A stretch of 13,368 nt of DNA from Alphaproteobacteria bacterium. Its GTDB lineage: Bacteria > Pseudomonadota > Alphaproteobacteria > ATCC43930 > CGMCC-115725. The notes below the pieces were generated by a model. The model had not been told where the DNA came from and made no database searches. It was given only the letters and a program-made list of their open reading frames with translations. Location of the stretch: contig JASHUX010000426.1 in NCBI GenBank assembly GCA_030039775.1, forward strand, positions 1 to 13,368, read 5' to 3'. Each line of letters opens with the position of its first letter. The first letter of the stretch is position 1. The position numbers and the translations under genes are program-made. Below are positions 5,233 through 12,263 of this stretch, piece after piece.

Positions 5233-7332
5233 ATGGCTCAGATCAACCAATTTGCCAGCCTCGACCGCGTCGATTCGGTCGCCGTCATCACCCTCGACAA
5301 TCCGCCGGTGAACGCGCTGAGCGCGGGCTTGCGCACCGGCCTGATGGAGGCGTTCCGCCAAGCGAAGGCCGATCCCGCCAACAAGGCGATCGTGCTGATT
5401 TGCAACGGCCGCACCTTCATTGCTGGCGCCGACATTTCCGAGTTCGGCAAGCCGCCGCAAGGGCCGGGCCTCAGCGATTTGTTCGGCGCCATCGAAGGCG
5501 GCAGCATTCCGGTCGTCGCCGCGATTCACGGAACGGCCTTGGGCGGCGGGCTCGAAGTCGCGCTCGCGTGCCATTATCGCGTCGCGTCGCCGTCGGCGCG
5601 CTTCGGCCTGCCCGAGGTCAAGCTCGGCCTGTTGCCGGGCGCGGGCGGAACGCAGCGCTTGCCGCGTCTCGTCGGCATCGAAAAGGCGATGGCGATGATC
5701 ACCACGGGCGACATGATCGGCGCCAAGGAAGCACTCGATAGCGGCTTGATCGACGAGATCGAGACGGGCGACTTGAGGCAAGGCGCGATCGCTTTTGCCG
5801 AAAAGATGGCGGCGAAAGGCGGACCCCATCCGCTGGTGCGGGACCGCAACGACAAGATGATCGCAGCGCGCGCCAATCCCGGCGTGTTCGACGAGTTCCG
5901 CAAGGCACATGGGCGGCGCTGGCGCGGCCAGATGGCGCCGAATCACATCATGAAATGCCTCGAGGCAGCCGTGAACCTGCCGTTCGACCAGGGCATCGCC
6001 GAGGAACGCCGATTGTTCCAGGAGCTGGTCAATTCAGATCAATCGAAAGCGCAGCGCTATTTCTTCTTTGCCGAGCGGGAAGCGGCGAAGATTCCGGGCC
6101 TGTCGCCCGACGCCAAGCCGGTCGACATCAAGACAGTCGCCATTATCGGCGCCGGCACGATGGGCGGCGGCATCACCATGAACTTCGCCAATGTCGGCAT
6201 CCCGGTGACACTGATCGAGCAGGACCAAAAGAATCTCGATCGCGGCCTCGGTGTCATCCGCCGCAATTACGAGAACACGGCGTCGCGCGGCGGCCTTACC
6301 GCCGACGACATCGAGAAGCGCATGGCGCTGATTAAGCCGAGCCTCAAGCTCGAAGACGTTGCCGGCGCAGACCTCATCATTGAGGCGGTGTACGAAAACA
6401 TGGGGCTGAAGAAGGAGATCTTCACCAAGCTCGACAAGTTCGCCAAGAAAGGCGCGATCCTCGGCACCAACACCTCGGCCCTCAATATCGACGAAATCGC
6501 CGCGGTGACGAGCCGGCCCGATGCCGTGATCGGCCTCCATTTCTTCTCGCCCGCCAATGTGATGCGGCTCCTGGAGATCGTGCGCGCGGCCAAAACCGCG
6601 GATTGGGTTGTTGCGACGTCGATGGCGGTGGCGCGCAAGATCAACAAGGTCGCGGCGCTGGTGGGTGTGTGCGACGGCTTTGTCGGCAATCGCATTATGC
6701 GGGCGCGCGGTCTCCAATCGGAGCGGCTTCTCATCGAAGGTGCGTTGCCGCAGCAAATCGACAAAGTCCTGACTGAGTTCGGCTTTCCAATGGGACCCTA
6801 TGCCGTGACCGACATGGGCGGCGGCATCGAACTGGGTTGGCGGCGGCGTCAGGAGACCGGCGCCAAGAATTTTATCGGCGATAGTCTCGCCGAGCGCGGC
6901 CGCTTCGGCCAGAAAGCCGGCAAGGGCTTTTATCACTATGAGCCGGGGAGCCGCGCGCCGCTTCCCGATCCCGAGGTCGAGGAGATCATCAAGGAGGCGT
7001 CGCGGCGCGAGGGCATCGAGCGCCGCCCGATTCCCGACCAAGAGATTTTCGAGCGCCTGGTCTATCCCATGATCAACGAAGCGGCGAAAATCCTCGACGA
7101 GCGGATGGCGCTGCGCGCCTCCGACATCGACGTAATCTGGGTCTACGGCTATGGCTGGCCGCTGTGGCGCGGCGGCCCGATGTTCTACGCCGACCTGGTC
7201 GGCCTCAAGAAAATCCGGGATCGCATGCTCGAATTGCAGAAGCTGTACGGCGACGTGTTCAAGCCGGCGCCGCTGATCGAGCGCTTGGTCGCGGAGGGCA
7301 AGGGCTTCGCAGACTACAAAGCCGCCGCTTGA
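5233..7332 (+). CDS. Bifunctional enoyl-CoA hydratase / 3-hydroxyacyl-CoA dehydrogenase (FadJ/FadB-like)
   Basis: A 699-residue fusion enzyme for two consecutive beta-oxidation steps: hydration of trans-2-enoyl-CoA to (S)-3-hydroxyacyl-CoA and NAD-dependent oxidation to 3-ketoacyl-CoA. Residues about 10-190 are a crotonase domain with the oxyanion-hole segments TFIAGADIS and GTALGGGLEVAL and both catalytic glutamates (Glu108 and Glu128, the latter in FGLPEVKLGLLPGAGGTQR). A linker leads to the Rossmann dehydrogenase from about 298, with GAGTMGGGI at 306-314, NTSAL with Ser415, GLHFFSPANVM with His436, its partner Glu448, and GNRI with Asn486. Two C-terminal helical dehydrogenase repeats finish it (YGYGWPLWRGGPM at about 638-650). 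All catalytic residues are present and the length is normal. The segment TDMGGGIELGW near 526-536 differs from the commoner SDLAGLDxGW. The ribosome-binding site AGGGAG is six bases upstream. It diverges from the MaoC hydratase and precedes the liv operon by 106 bases. Confidence 0.95.
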   Translation: MAQINQFASLDRVDSVAVITLDNPPVNALSAGLRTGLMEAFRQAKADPANKAIVLICNGRTFIAGADISEFGKPPQGPGLSDLFGAIEGGSIPVVAAIHGTALGGGLEVALACHYRVASPSARFGLPEVKLGLLPGAGGTQRLPRLVGIEKAMAMITTGDMIGAKEALDSGLIDEIETGDLRQGAIAFAEKMAAKGGPHPLVRDRNDKMIAARANPGVFDEFRKAHGRRWRGQMAPNHIMKCLEAAVNLPFDQGIAEERRLFQELVNSDQSKAQRYFFFAEREAAKIPGLSPDAKPVDIKTVAIIGAGTMGGGITMNFANVGIPVTLIEQDQKNLDRGLGVIRRNYENTASRGGLTADDIEKRMALIKPSLKLEDVAGADLIIEAVYENMGLKKEIFTKLDKFAKKGAILGTNTSALNIDEIAAVTSRPDAVIGLHFFSPANVMRLLEIVRAAKTADWVVATSMAVARKINKVAALVGVCDGFVGNRIMRARGLQSERLLIEGALPQQIDKVLTEFGFPMGPYAVTDMGGGIELGWRRRQETGAKNFIGDSLAERGRFGQKAGKGFYHYEPGSRAPLPDPEVEEIIKEASRREGIERRPIPDQEIFERLVYPMINEAAKILDERMALRASDIDVIWVYGYGWPLWRGGPMFYADLVGLKKIRDRMLELQKLYGDVFKPAPLIERLVAEGKGFADYKAAA

Positions 7333-7438
7333 GTCTTGCGGAATTGGGCACGCGCCCGCTACGTTCTCCGTCGCGACGGCGGAGGAGGATGCCGGTCGCA
7401 CCCAAGGCATAACGCCTGGGGCAGCCAGGGAGGCTTCC
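7333..7438 (+). promoter_or_regulatory. Leader/promoter region of the liv operon with two inverted repeats
   Basis: A candidate promoter is TTGCGG (7336-7341), 18 bases, TACGTT (7360-7365). Directly behind it lies a perfect 12-base palindrome, CCGTCGCGACGG (7368-7379), placed as an operator would be. Further on, CCCAAGGC (7401-7408) and GCCTGGGG (7414-7421) form a hairpin with seven of eight pairs and a five-base loop, ending ten bases before the ribosome-binding sequence AGGGAGG. GCCT in that hairpin could instead pair with AGGC at 7431-7434, just behind the ribosome-binding site, so alternative folds are possible. I do not recognise a known riboswitch. Confidence 0.4.
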
Positions 7439-8704
7439 GTGACCGACAAAAACCGTTCGCACCTGCTCGATCGCCGTATCGTCATCAAGGCCGCGGCAGC
7501 GGCCGGCGTTGCCCAAGTCGCCGCGCCGTTCGTCATTTCCGCGCGTGCCGCCGACACGGTGAAAATCGGCCTCGACAATCCGTTTACCGGCACCTATGCC
7601 GAGCTCGGCAAGAACGAGCAGATCGGCTGCCAGCTTGCCATCGAGGAGATCAACGCCAAAGGCGGCATTCTCGGCCGCCAGGTCGAATTGCTGTCCGAGG
7701 ATTCGACCAGTGCCGACACCGGTGCGGCGGTGCAGAAAGCGCGCAAGCTGCTGCAGCGCGACAAAGTCGATTTCCTGCTCGCCAACGTCAATTCCGCGAT
7801 GGCGCTGGCCACCGGCGAAGTCTCGAACGAGTTCAAGACGCTGCACATCGTCACCGGCGGACACACCGATGCCGTGACCGGTAAGGATTGCCATTGGAAT
7901 GTATTCCGCGTCTGCAACACCACCCGGATGGAAACCAATTCCGTCTCGTCCACGCTCGCCAGCAAGTACGGCAAGAAATGGTATTTCATCACGCCGGACT
8001 ACGCCTTCGGCCACACGCTGCAGCAAGGTTTCGAGGCCTACCTTAAAGCCAATGGCGGCACCGAGGTCGGCGCTTCGCTGACGCCGCTCGGCGCAACGGA
8101 CTTTTCGTCCTATCTGATCCAGGCGCAGTCCGCCAATCCGGACGTAATTCTGTTCCTTACGGCGGGGCAGGATGCGGTCAATTCGCTGAAGCAAGCCGTG
8201 CAGTTCGGCCTCGACAAGCGTTTCCACATCGCCGGCGCGCAACAGGAACTCGAAGTGCTCGAAGGATTGCCGCCCGAGGCGCGCATCGGCACCTGGGTGT
8301 TCGAATGGTATTGGAACCAGCCGAACATCAAGGGCCTGCCCGAGTTCGTTGCCGCCATACGCAAACGCACCGGCGGCAAAGTGCCGACCGCGCGGCATTG
8401 GTTCGGCTACGCCGCGACGTGGACCTGCGCCCTCGTCGCCAACGAGAAAAAAACGCTCGACGGCGTGACACTAGCGAAGGCGCTCGAGGGTTTCGCACTG
8501 CCGCCCGAAATCGCGCTGATGCCGAACAAGACCTATTACCGTGCCGGCGATCATCAGCTCATGCCGACGCTCTATGTCGGGCACGCGGTTAGCAAGGGTG
8601 CCGCCGATCCCGAGGATCTGTTCGTGGTCGATCAGCTGGTGAAGGGCGACGAGGCCGCGCTGCCGGTTGCCGAGACCGGATGCACCGTCAAATGGCCGGC
8701 GTGA
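7439..8704 (+). CDS. Liv-type (HAAT) ABC transporter substrate-binding protein, Tat-exported
   Basis: A 421-residue periplasmic binding protein of the type I fold (Peripla_BP_6 class). The signal peptide contains Asp-Arg-Arg-Ile-Val-Ile-Lys at 11-17, a twin-arginine motif, then an Ala-rich core ending in Ser-Ala-Arg-Ala near 37, so export folded through Tat is likely. The mature chain starts DTVKIGLDNPFTGTYAELGK, continues with GCQLAIEEINAKGGILGR, the lobe-one sequence typical of this family, and has YFITPDYAFGHTLQQGFEAYL at about 180-200 as lobe-two entry. Relatives bind branched-chain amino acids, amides, or aromatic and aliphatic carboxylates; the ligand cannot be read here. The start is the GTG at 7439 with AGGGAGG five bases upstream, as no ATG stands before the twin-arginine motif. 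It heads the operon livH-livM-livG-livF; the 184-base gap after it may allow the usual excess of binding protein over permease. Confidence 0.93.
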   Translation: MTDKNRSHLLDRRIVIKAAAAAGVAQVAAPFVISARAADTVKIGLDNPFTGTYAELGKNEQIGCQLAIEEINAKGGILGRQVELLSEDSTSADTGAAVQKARKLLQRDKVDFLLANVNSAMALATGEVSNEFKTLHIVTGGHTDAVTGKDCHWNVFRVCNTTRMETNSVSSTLASKYGKKWYFITPDYAFGHTLQQGFEAYLKANGGTEVGASLTPLGATDFSSYLIQAQSANPDVILFLTAGQDAVNSLKQAVQFGLDKRFHIAGAQQELEVLEGLPPEARIGTWVFEWYWNQPNIKGLPEFVAAIRKRTGGKVPTARHWFGYAATWTCALVANEKKTLDGVTLAKALEGFALPPEIALMPNKTYYRAGDHQLMPTLYVGHAVSKGAADPEDLFVVDQLVKGDEAALPVAETGCTVKWPA

Positions 8705-8888
8705 GCTGATTGCTCTCGGTGCTGCTGCATAGCGGTGGCGTCCTTCGGCAGCTCGCCCGAACGCTGTTCGAGCTGCGCGCTCAGGACGAGGTGGGCCGGT
8801 CGATGGCACCGGAATTTTCCCCCCATCCCGAGCGCGGACCGATGGGCGAAGCCCGACGGGAGCAGTCGAGGGACGCACGATCCCGCTT
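8705..8888 (+). promoter_or_regulatory. Binding-protein/livH spacer with a stem-loop and a leader-like small frame
   Basis: This 184-base spacer is the only sizeable gap inside the transporter operon. CCGATGGGC (8839-8847), loop GAA, GCCCGACGG (8851-8859) form a stem with seven Watson-Crick pairs, one GU pair and one mismatch. No T-run follows, so it is not a standard terminator and fits an RNA-processing or stability element that would raise the first gene's mRNA. A small frame with an ATG at 8803 and stop TGA at 8890-8892 overlaps the livH start as ATGA. livH itself has only a distant GAGGGA (8868-8873), 15 bases away, so coupled translation is possible. Confidence 0.35.
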
Positions 8889-9755
8889 ATGACCCAGCTT
8901 ATCCTGTTCAATGTCTTTAACGGGCTGATCATCGGCGCGTTCTACGCACTGATGGCGCTGGGTCTGTCGCTCATCCTCAACCTGTCGGGCGTGATCAATT
9001 TCGCGCATGGCGGCTTTCTCGGTATCGGCGCCTATCTCGCTTTCACCCTGATGCCGTTCGTCGGCTTTTGGGGGGCGCTGATCCTGGCACCGTTGGCGAC
9101 GGCACTGCTCGGGATCGTGGTCGAGCGCGTGCTGATCAATCGGCTCTATGGCCGCGATCCGCTCTATAGCCTGCTGTTGACGTTCGGCCTTGCCTACATC
9201 CTCGAGGACGGCACGCGCTACATCTGGGGGCCGTCGACGCTGCCATTTTCGGTCCCGAGCTGGATGTTGAGCCCCCTCAGCAACGAGTTTTTCTTCCTTA
9301 CCGGCTATCGGCTGTTCATGGTGGTGCTCGTAATCGTCGTCGTCGCGGCGCTGTTCGTGCTGCTCGGCTACACCCGGCTCGGCATGCGCATTCGCGCCGG
9401 CACGCTCGATCTCGAGACGGTATCGGTGCTGGGCGTCAATGTGCGTATTCTGCGCAATCTCAATTTCGGCCTCGGTATTTTCCTCGCCGGTCTCGCGGGC
9501 GTGCTCGCCGCCGGCATGCTCGGCCTGCAACCGACTATCGGCTCGACGCTGATCATGCCGAGCTTCGTTGCCATCATCATCGGCGGGCTCGGGAGCCTCC
9601 CCGGCACATTGATCGGCGGCTTGCTGATCGGCGTCGCGTCTGGCGTCACCACCGTGTTCTGGCCGTCGGCCAGCGAGGCGGTGATCTATGTGCTGATGGG
9701 TTTGGTGCTGTTGGTGCGGCCCCGCGGCCTTCTCGGCGAAGAAGGCCGCTTCTGA
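8889..9755 (+). CDS. livH: Branched-chain amino acid-type ABC transporter permease LivH
   Basis: A 288-residue inner-membrane permease with about eight hydrophobic segments. The N-terminal sequence NGLIIGAFYALMALGLSLI followed by SGVINFAHGGFLGIGAYL is the LivH signature, and the coupling region near the C-terminus reads FVAIIIGGLGSLPGTLIGGLLIG, which contacts the ATPases. The ending LVRPRGLLGEEGRF is the usual LivH tail. It pairs with LivM to form the transmembrane channel for the substrate delivered by the binding protein encoded upstream. The start ATG at 8889 gives the family's normal N-terminus; its nearest Shine-Dalgarno-like sequence is unusually far away. Its stop is two bases before the livM start, so these two are translated in step. 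Length and hydrophobic profile are normal for the family. Confidence 0.95.
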   Translation: MTQLILFNVFNGLIIGAFYALMALGLSLILNLSGVINFAHGGFLGIGAYLAFTLMPFVGFWGALILAPLATALLGIVVERVLINRLYGRDPLYSLLLTFGLAYILEDGTRYIWGPSTLPFSVPSWMLSPLSNEFFFLTGYRLFMVVLVIVVVAALFVLLGYTRLGMRIRAGTLDLETVSVLGVNVRILRNLNFGLGIFLAGLAGVLAAGMLGLQPTIGSTLIMPSFVAIIIGGLGSLPGTLIGGLLIGVASGVTTVFWPSASEAVIYVLMGLVLLVRPRGLLGEEGRF

Positions 9756-9757
9756 TC

Positions 9758-10705
9758 ATGCGGCTCGATCGTCGCGCCGCGGACGCGGTAGTGTGGCTGC
9801 TCCTGCTGACCATGCCGTTCTGGCTCACTTGGATCGGCGGCTATACTGCGCTCGGCACCCGCGTCGTCGTGCTGGCGCTGGCCGCGATGTCGCTCAATTT
9901 CCTCTTGGGATTTACCGGCGTCCTGTCGTTCGGCCACGCCGCCTATTTCGGTCTCGGCGTTTACGGCCTCGGCCTGACAATCAAGTATCTGGTGCCGAGC
10001 AGTTTGGCCGGCATGGCGGTCGGCGTCATCGTCGGCACGCTGGCCGCGATGATCATCGGCGCGTTGATCGTGCGGCTGCGCGGCATCTATTTCGCCATGG
10101 TAACCATCGCGTTCGGCCAGGTGTTCTATTTCATCGCCTATCGCTGGAACGGCGTGACCGGTGGCGACGACGGCCTGTCGGGCTGGCGGCGCTTGCCGGT
10201 CGATCTCGGGTTTGCCCGCATCGACATCCTCAACAGCGATTATGCGCTCTATTATTGGAGCCTATTCTGGTTCGCGATCGCGGTCCTGATCATGGCGGCC
10301 TTGTTGCGTTCGCCGTTCGGCCGCACGTTGTTGGCGATCCGCGAGAACGAGCGCCGCGCGCGCTTTCTCGGCATTCCCATCGACCGCCATATCTGGATTT
10401 CGTGGACGATCTCGTGCCTGTTCGTAAGTCTCGCCGGCACGCTCTACGCGCTCCTCAACAATTTCGCCGATCCGCACGATTTGCGCTGGGACCAGTCCGG
10501 CGATTTCGTCATCATGGCGGTGCTCGGCGGCATGCGGAATTTTTGGGGCCCGTTGATCGGCGCCGCGATCTATGTCGTGTTGCAAGACTACATCTCCAGC
10601 CAGACCGAGAACTGGATGTCGTTCATCGGCCTGTTGTTCGTACTAGTGGTGATGTTCTTTCCGCGCGGCCTTTTGGGCGTGTTGCGGCGGCGAGCGGCGC
10701 CATGA
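9758..10705 (+). CDS. livM: Branched-chain amino acid-type ABC transporter permease LivM
   Basis: A 315-residue inner-membrane permease, partner of LivH. Family landmarks are LAAMSLNFLLGFTGVLSFGHAAYFGLGVY near residues 42-70, RLRGIYFAMVTIAFGQVFYFIAYRWNGVTGGDDGL near 106-140, RSPFGRTLLAIRENERRARFLGIP near 183-206, which is the conserved cytoplasmic loop, and AVLGGMRNFWGPLIGAAIYVVL near 252-273, the ATPase-contact region. It closes with MFFPRGLLGVL as LivM proteins do. The GDDG segment marks the substrate-path loop common to these permeases. It begins two bases after the livH stop and its TGA overlaps the livG start as ATGA, so translation is coupled through the operon. Nothing is missing or altered in the conserved regions. 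Substrate is undefined. Confidence 0.95.
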   Translation: MRLDRRAADAVVWLLLLTMPFWLTWIGGYTALGTRVVVLALAAMSLNFLLGFTGVLSFGHAAYFGLGVYGLGLTIKYLVPSSLAGMAVGVIVGTLAAMIIGALIVRLRGIYFAMVTIAFGQVFYFIAYRWNGVTGGDDGLSGWRRLPVDLGFARIDILNSDYALYYWSLFWFAIAVLIMAALLRSPFGRTLLAIRENERRARFLGIPIDRHIWISWTISCLFVSLAGTLYALLNNFADPHDLRWDQSGDFVIMAVLGGMRNFWGPLIGAAIYVVLQDYISSQTENWMSFIGLLFVLVVMFFPRGLLGVLRRRAAP

Positions 10706-11451
10706 GCCTCCTTGAGGTCCAGAACGTGTCGCGCCACTTCGGTAGCCTCGTCGCGGTCAACGGCGTAAGCATGACGGTCGAGCCGGGCGAGCTGCGGGCC
10801 GTCATCGGTCCCAACGGCGCCGGAAAAACCACGTTCTTCAACATGATCACCGGCTTTTTCCGCCCGACCGGCGGCCGCATCGTGTTCGACGGCACGGACA
10901 TCACAAGCCTGCTGCCGGCGCGGCGCGTCTGGCGCGGCATCGCGCGCACGTTCCAAGTGACCGAGGTATTTCCTGCGCTCTCCGTCCGCGACAATCTGCG
11001 TATCGCGATCGAGGTCGCGTCGGGTTTACGCCTGCGCCCTTTTTTGCGCCGCGACGACCAGACGGCGGTGCAGGCGCGCGTCGCCGACCTGCTCGCGATC
11101 AGCAATCTGGCCCCGATGGCGAACCGTCTGGTCGGCGAACTATCCCACGGCGATCAGCGTGCCACCGAGATCATGATGGCGTTGGCGCTGAAACCGAAAT
11201 TGCTGTTGCTCGACGAGCCGACCGCCGGCATGGGTGACCAAGAGACCTATGACATCACGCAGTTGATCCGCAAACTGCACCGCGACCAGAAGCTCACGAT
11301 CATCTTGATCGAGCACGACATGCGGGTCGTGTTCCATCTTGCCGAGCGGGTCATGGTGCTGGCGCAAGGCGCGGTGCTGGCCGATGGCACGCCGCAACAG
11401 ATCGCAGCCAACGAGGCGGTGCAGACCGCCTATCTCGGGCAAGCGGCATGA
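10702..11451 (+). CDS. livG: Branched-chain amino acid-type ABC transporter ATPase LivG
   Basis: A 249-residue cytosolic ATP-binding subunit. Walker A is GPNGAGKTT at 36-44, the Q-loop is in ARTFQVTEVFP (Gln85), the signature is LSHGDQR from 147, Walker B is LLLLDEP with Glu172 at 167-173, and the switch histidine is His205 in IEHDM. The LSHGDQR form, in place of LSGGQ, and the Thr-Ala-Gly-Met after Walker B are typical of LivG-type ATPases. It energises LivH/LivM together with LivF. The start ATG at 10702 overlaps the livM stop as ATGA; the open frame continues upstream into livM in a different frame, but that stretch shows no ABC sequence and is not part of the gene. The stop overlaps the livF start as ATGA. 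Confidence 0.95.
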   Translation: MSLLEVQNVSRHFGSLVAVNGVSMTVEPGELRAVIGPNGAGKTTFFNMITGFFRPTGGRIVFDGTDITSLLPARRVWRGIARTFQVTEVFPALSVRDNLRIAIEVASGLRLRPFLRRDDQTAVQARVADLLAISNLAPMANRLVGELSHGDQRATEIMMALALKPKLLLLDEPTAGMGDQETYDITQLIRKLHRDQKLTIILIEHDMRVVFHLAERVMVLAQGAVLADGTPQQIAANEAVQTAYLGQAA

Positions 11452-12188
11452 ACGGCCCGGCGCTCGCGGCCGATGGGCTGCAGACCTATTACGGCAAGAG
11501 CCACATTCTGCATGGCGTCGGGCTCGAGGTGAACGAAGGCGAGATCGTGACGCTGCTCGGCCGCAACGGCGCCGGCAAGACCACGACGCTGCGGAGCCTG
11601 GTCGGGCTGACGCGGGCGCGCGAGGGCACGGTCAGGATTTTCGGCCAGGCCACGACGGACTGGCCACCCTATCGTATCGCCGGGCTGGGCGTCGGCTACG
11701 TACCGGAGGGACGCCGGATCTTCCCTAACCTGACCGTCGAGGAAAATTTGAAAGTCCCCATCGAACGGCCGGGCGATTGGACCGTCGCCCGCGTGTTCGA
11801 GCTGTTCCCGTCGCTGGCCCAGCGCCGAAGCAATAGAGGGCGCCAACTATCCGGCGGCGAGCAGGAAATGTTGGCGATCGCACGGGCGCTACTGCTCAAT
11901 CCGCGGCTCCTGATCCTGGACGAGCCGTCGCAAGGTCTGGCGCCGATCGTGGTGCAAGAGGTGTTCCGCGTGGTGACGGCCGCGCGCGCCGGCGGCATCT
12001 CGGTCTTGCTGGTCGAGCAAAATGTCCGCGCCGCGGTGGCGATCGCCGACCGCGCCTATGTCCTCGACGATGGCCATATTGTCTATTCCGGCGCGGCCGC
12101 GGATTTTGCCAAGGACGAAGCCCGCGTTAGAGCGCTTGCGGGCGCCAGCGCCGAGGACTGGCATCAGCCCGGCACCGCCGCGCACTAG
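11448..12188 (+). CDS. livF: Branched-chain amino acid-type ABC transporter ATPase LivF
   Basis: A 246-residue second ATPase of the importer. It carries Walker A GRNGAGKTT at 38-46, the LivF-specific GVGYVPEGRRIFPNLTVEENL at about 81-101, the signature LSGGEQ at 134-139, Walker B LLILDEP with Glu159, and VEQN at 189-192, where Gln replaces the switch His as is normal in LivF. The tail VLDDGHIVYSGAAADF is also standard; the last 15 residues are variable. It forms a heterodimer with LivG. The start ATG at 11448 overlaps the livG stop. It ends the tight transporter cluster; 75 bases with a promoter-like sequence and a dyad separate it from the dehydrogenase gene. Confidence 0.95.
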   Translation: MNGPALAADGLQTYYGKSHILHGVGLEVNEGEIVTLLGRNGAGKTTTLRSLVGLTRAREGTVRIFGQATTDWPPYRIAGLGVGYVPEGRRIFPNLTVEENLKVPIERPGDWTVARVFELFPSLAQRRSNRGRQLSGGEQEMLAIARALLLNPRLLILDEPSQGLAPIVVQEVFRVVTAARAGGISVLLVEQNVRAAVAIADRAYVLDDGHIVYSGAAADFAKDEARVRALAGASAEDWHQPGTAAH

Positions 12189-12263
12189 CCCTGCCGCACC
12201 GGCATTTGACAAGGGCGGCCTAACCCCCGATGAATCGGGCAAAGAATTGCGGGAGGCATGGGT
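12189..12263 (+). promoter_or_regulatory. Candidate promoter with overlapping dyad before the dehydrogenase gene
   Basis: TTGACA at 12206-12211 is a perfect -35 consensus. At 17 bases the -10 would be GATGAA (12229-12234), a weak three-of-six match. The inverted repeat CCCGAT (12226-12231), two bases, ATCGGG (12234-12239) covers this -10, as an operator would. In RNA it would be a five-pair hairpin with a four-base loop and no T-run, so it is a poor terminator. GGGAGG at 12251-12256 is the ribosome-binding site and decides the start of the next gene. Confidence 0.4.

Noticed and set aside
6034..7593. A 519-codon leftward open frame opposite the bifunctional beta-oxidation gene
   Set aside because: It lies antisense to a gene with complete catalytic motifs, has no recognisable domain and an Arg/His/Asp-rich composition typical of GC-rich shadow frames.
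7259..8398. A 379-codon leftward frame opposite the substrate-binding protein
   Set aside because: Antisense shadow of a well-supported gene; no domain, no ribosome-binding site of note.
8710..8802. Longer version of the small frame before livH, from a TTG at 8710
   Set aside because: No ribosome-binding site at the TTG and no recognisable protein; only the shorter ATG frame at 8803 is kept, as a possible leader.
8839..8859. Stem-loop as a rho-independent terminator after the binding-protein gene
   Set aside because: No T-run follows it and the rest of the transporter genes lie directly downstream on the same strand.
9793..10701. Upstream open extension of livG through livM
   Set aside because: It is the wrong frame of livM; ABC ATPase sequence begins only at the ATG at 10702, which overlaps the livM stop as ATGA.
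12226..12239. Dyad as the terminator of the liv operon
   Set aside because: The stem is short, the loop small and it is followed by a CAAAG sequence with no T-run; an operator role fits its position better.
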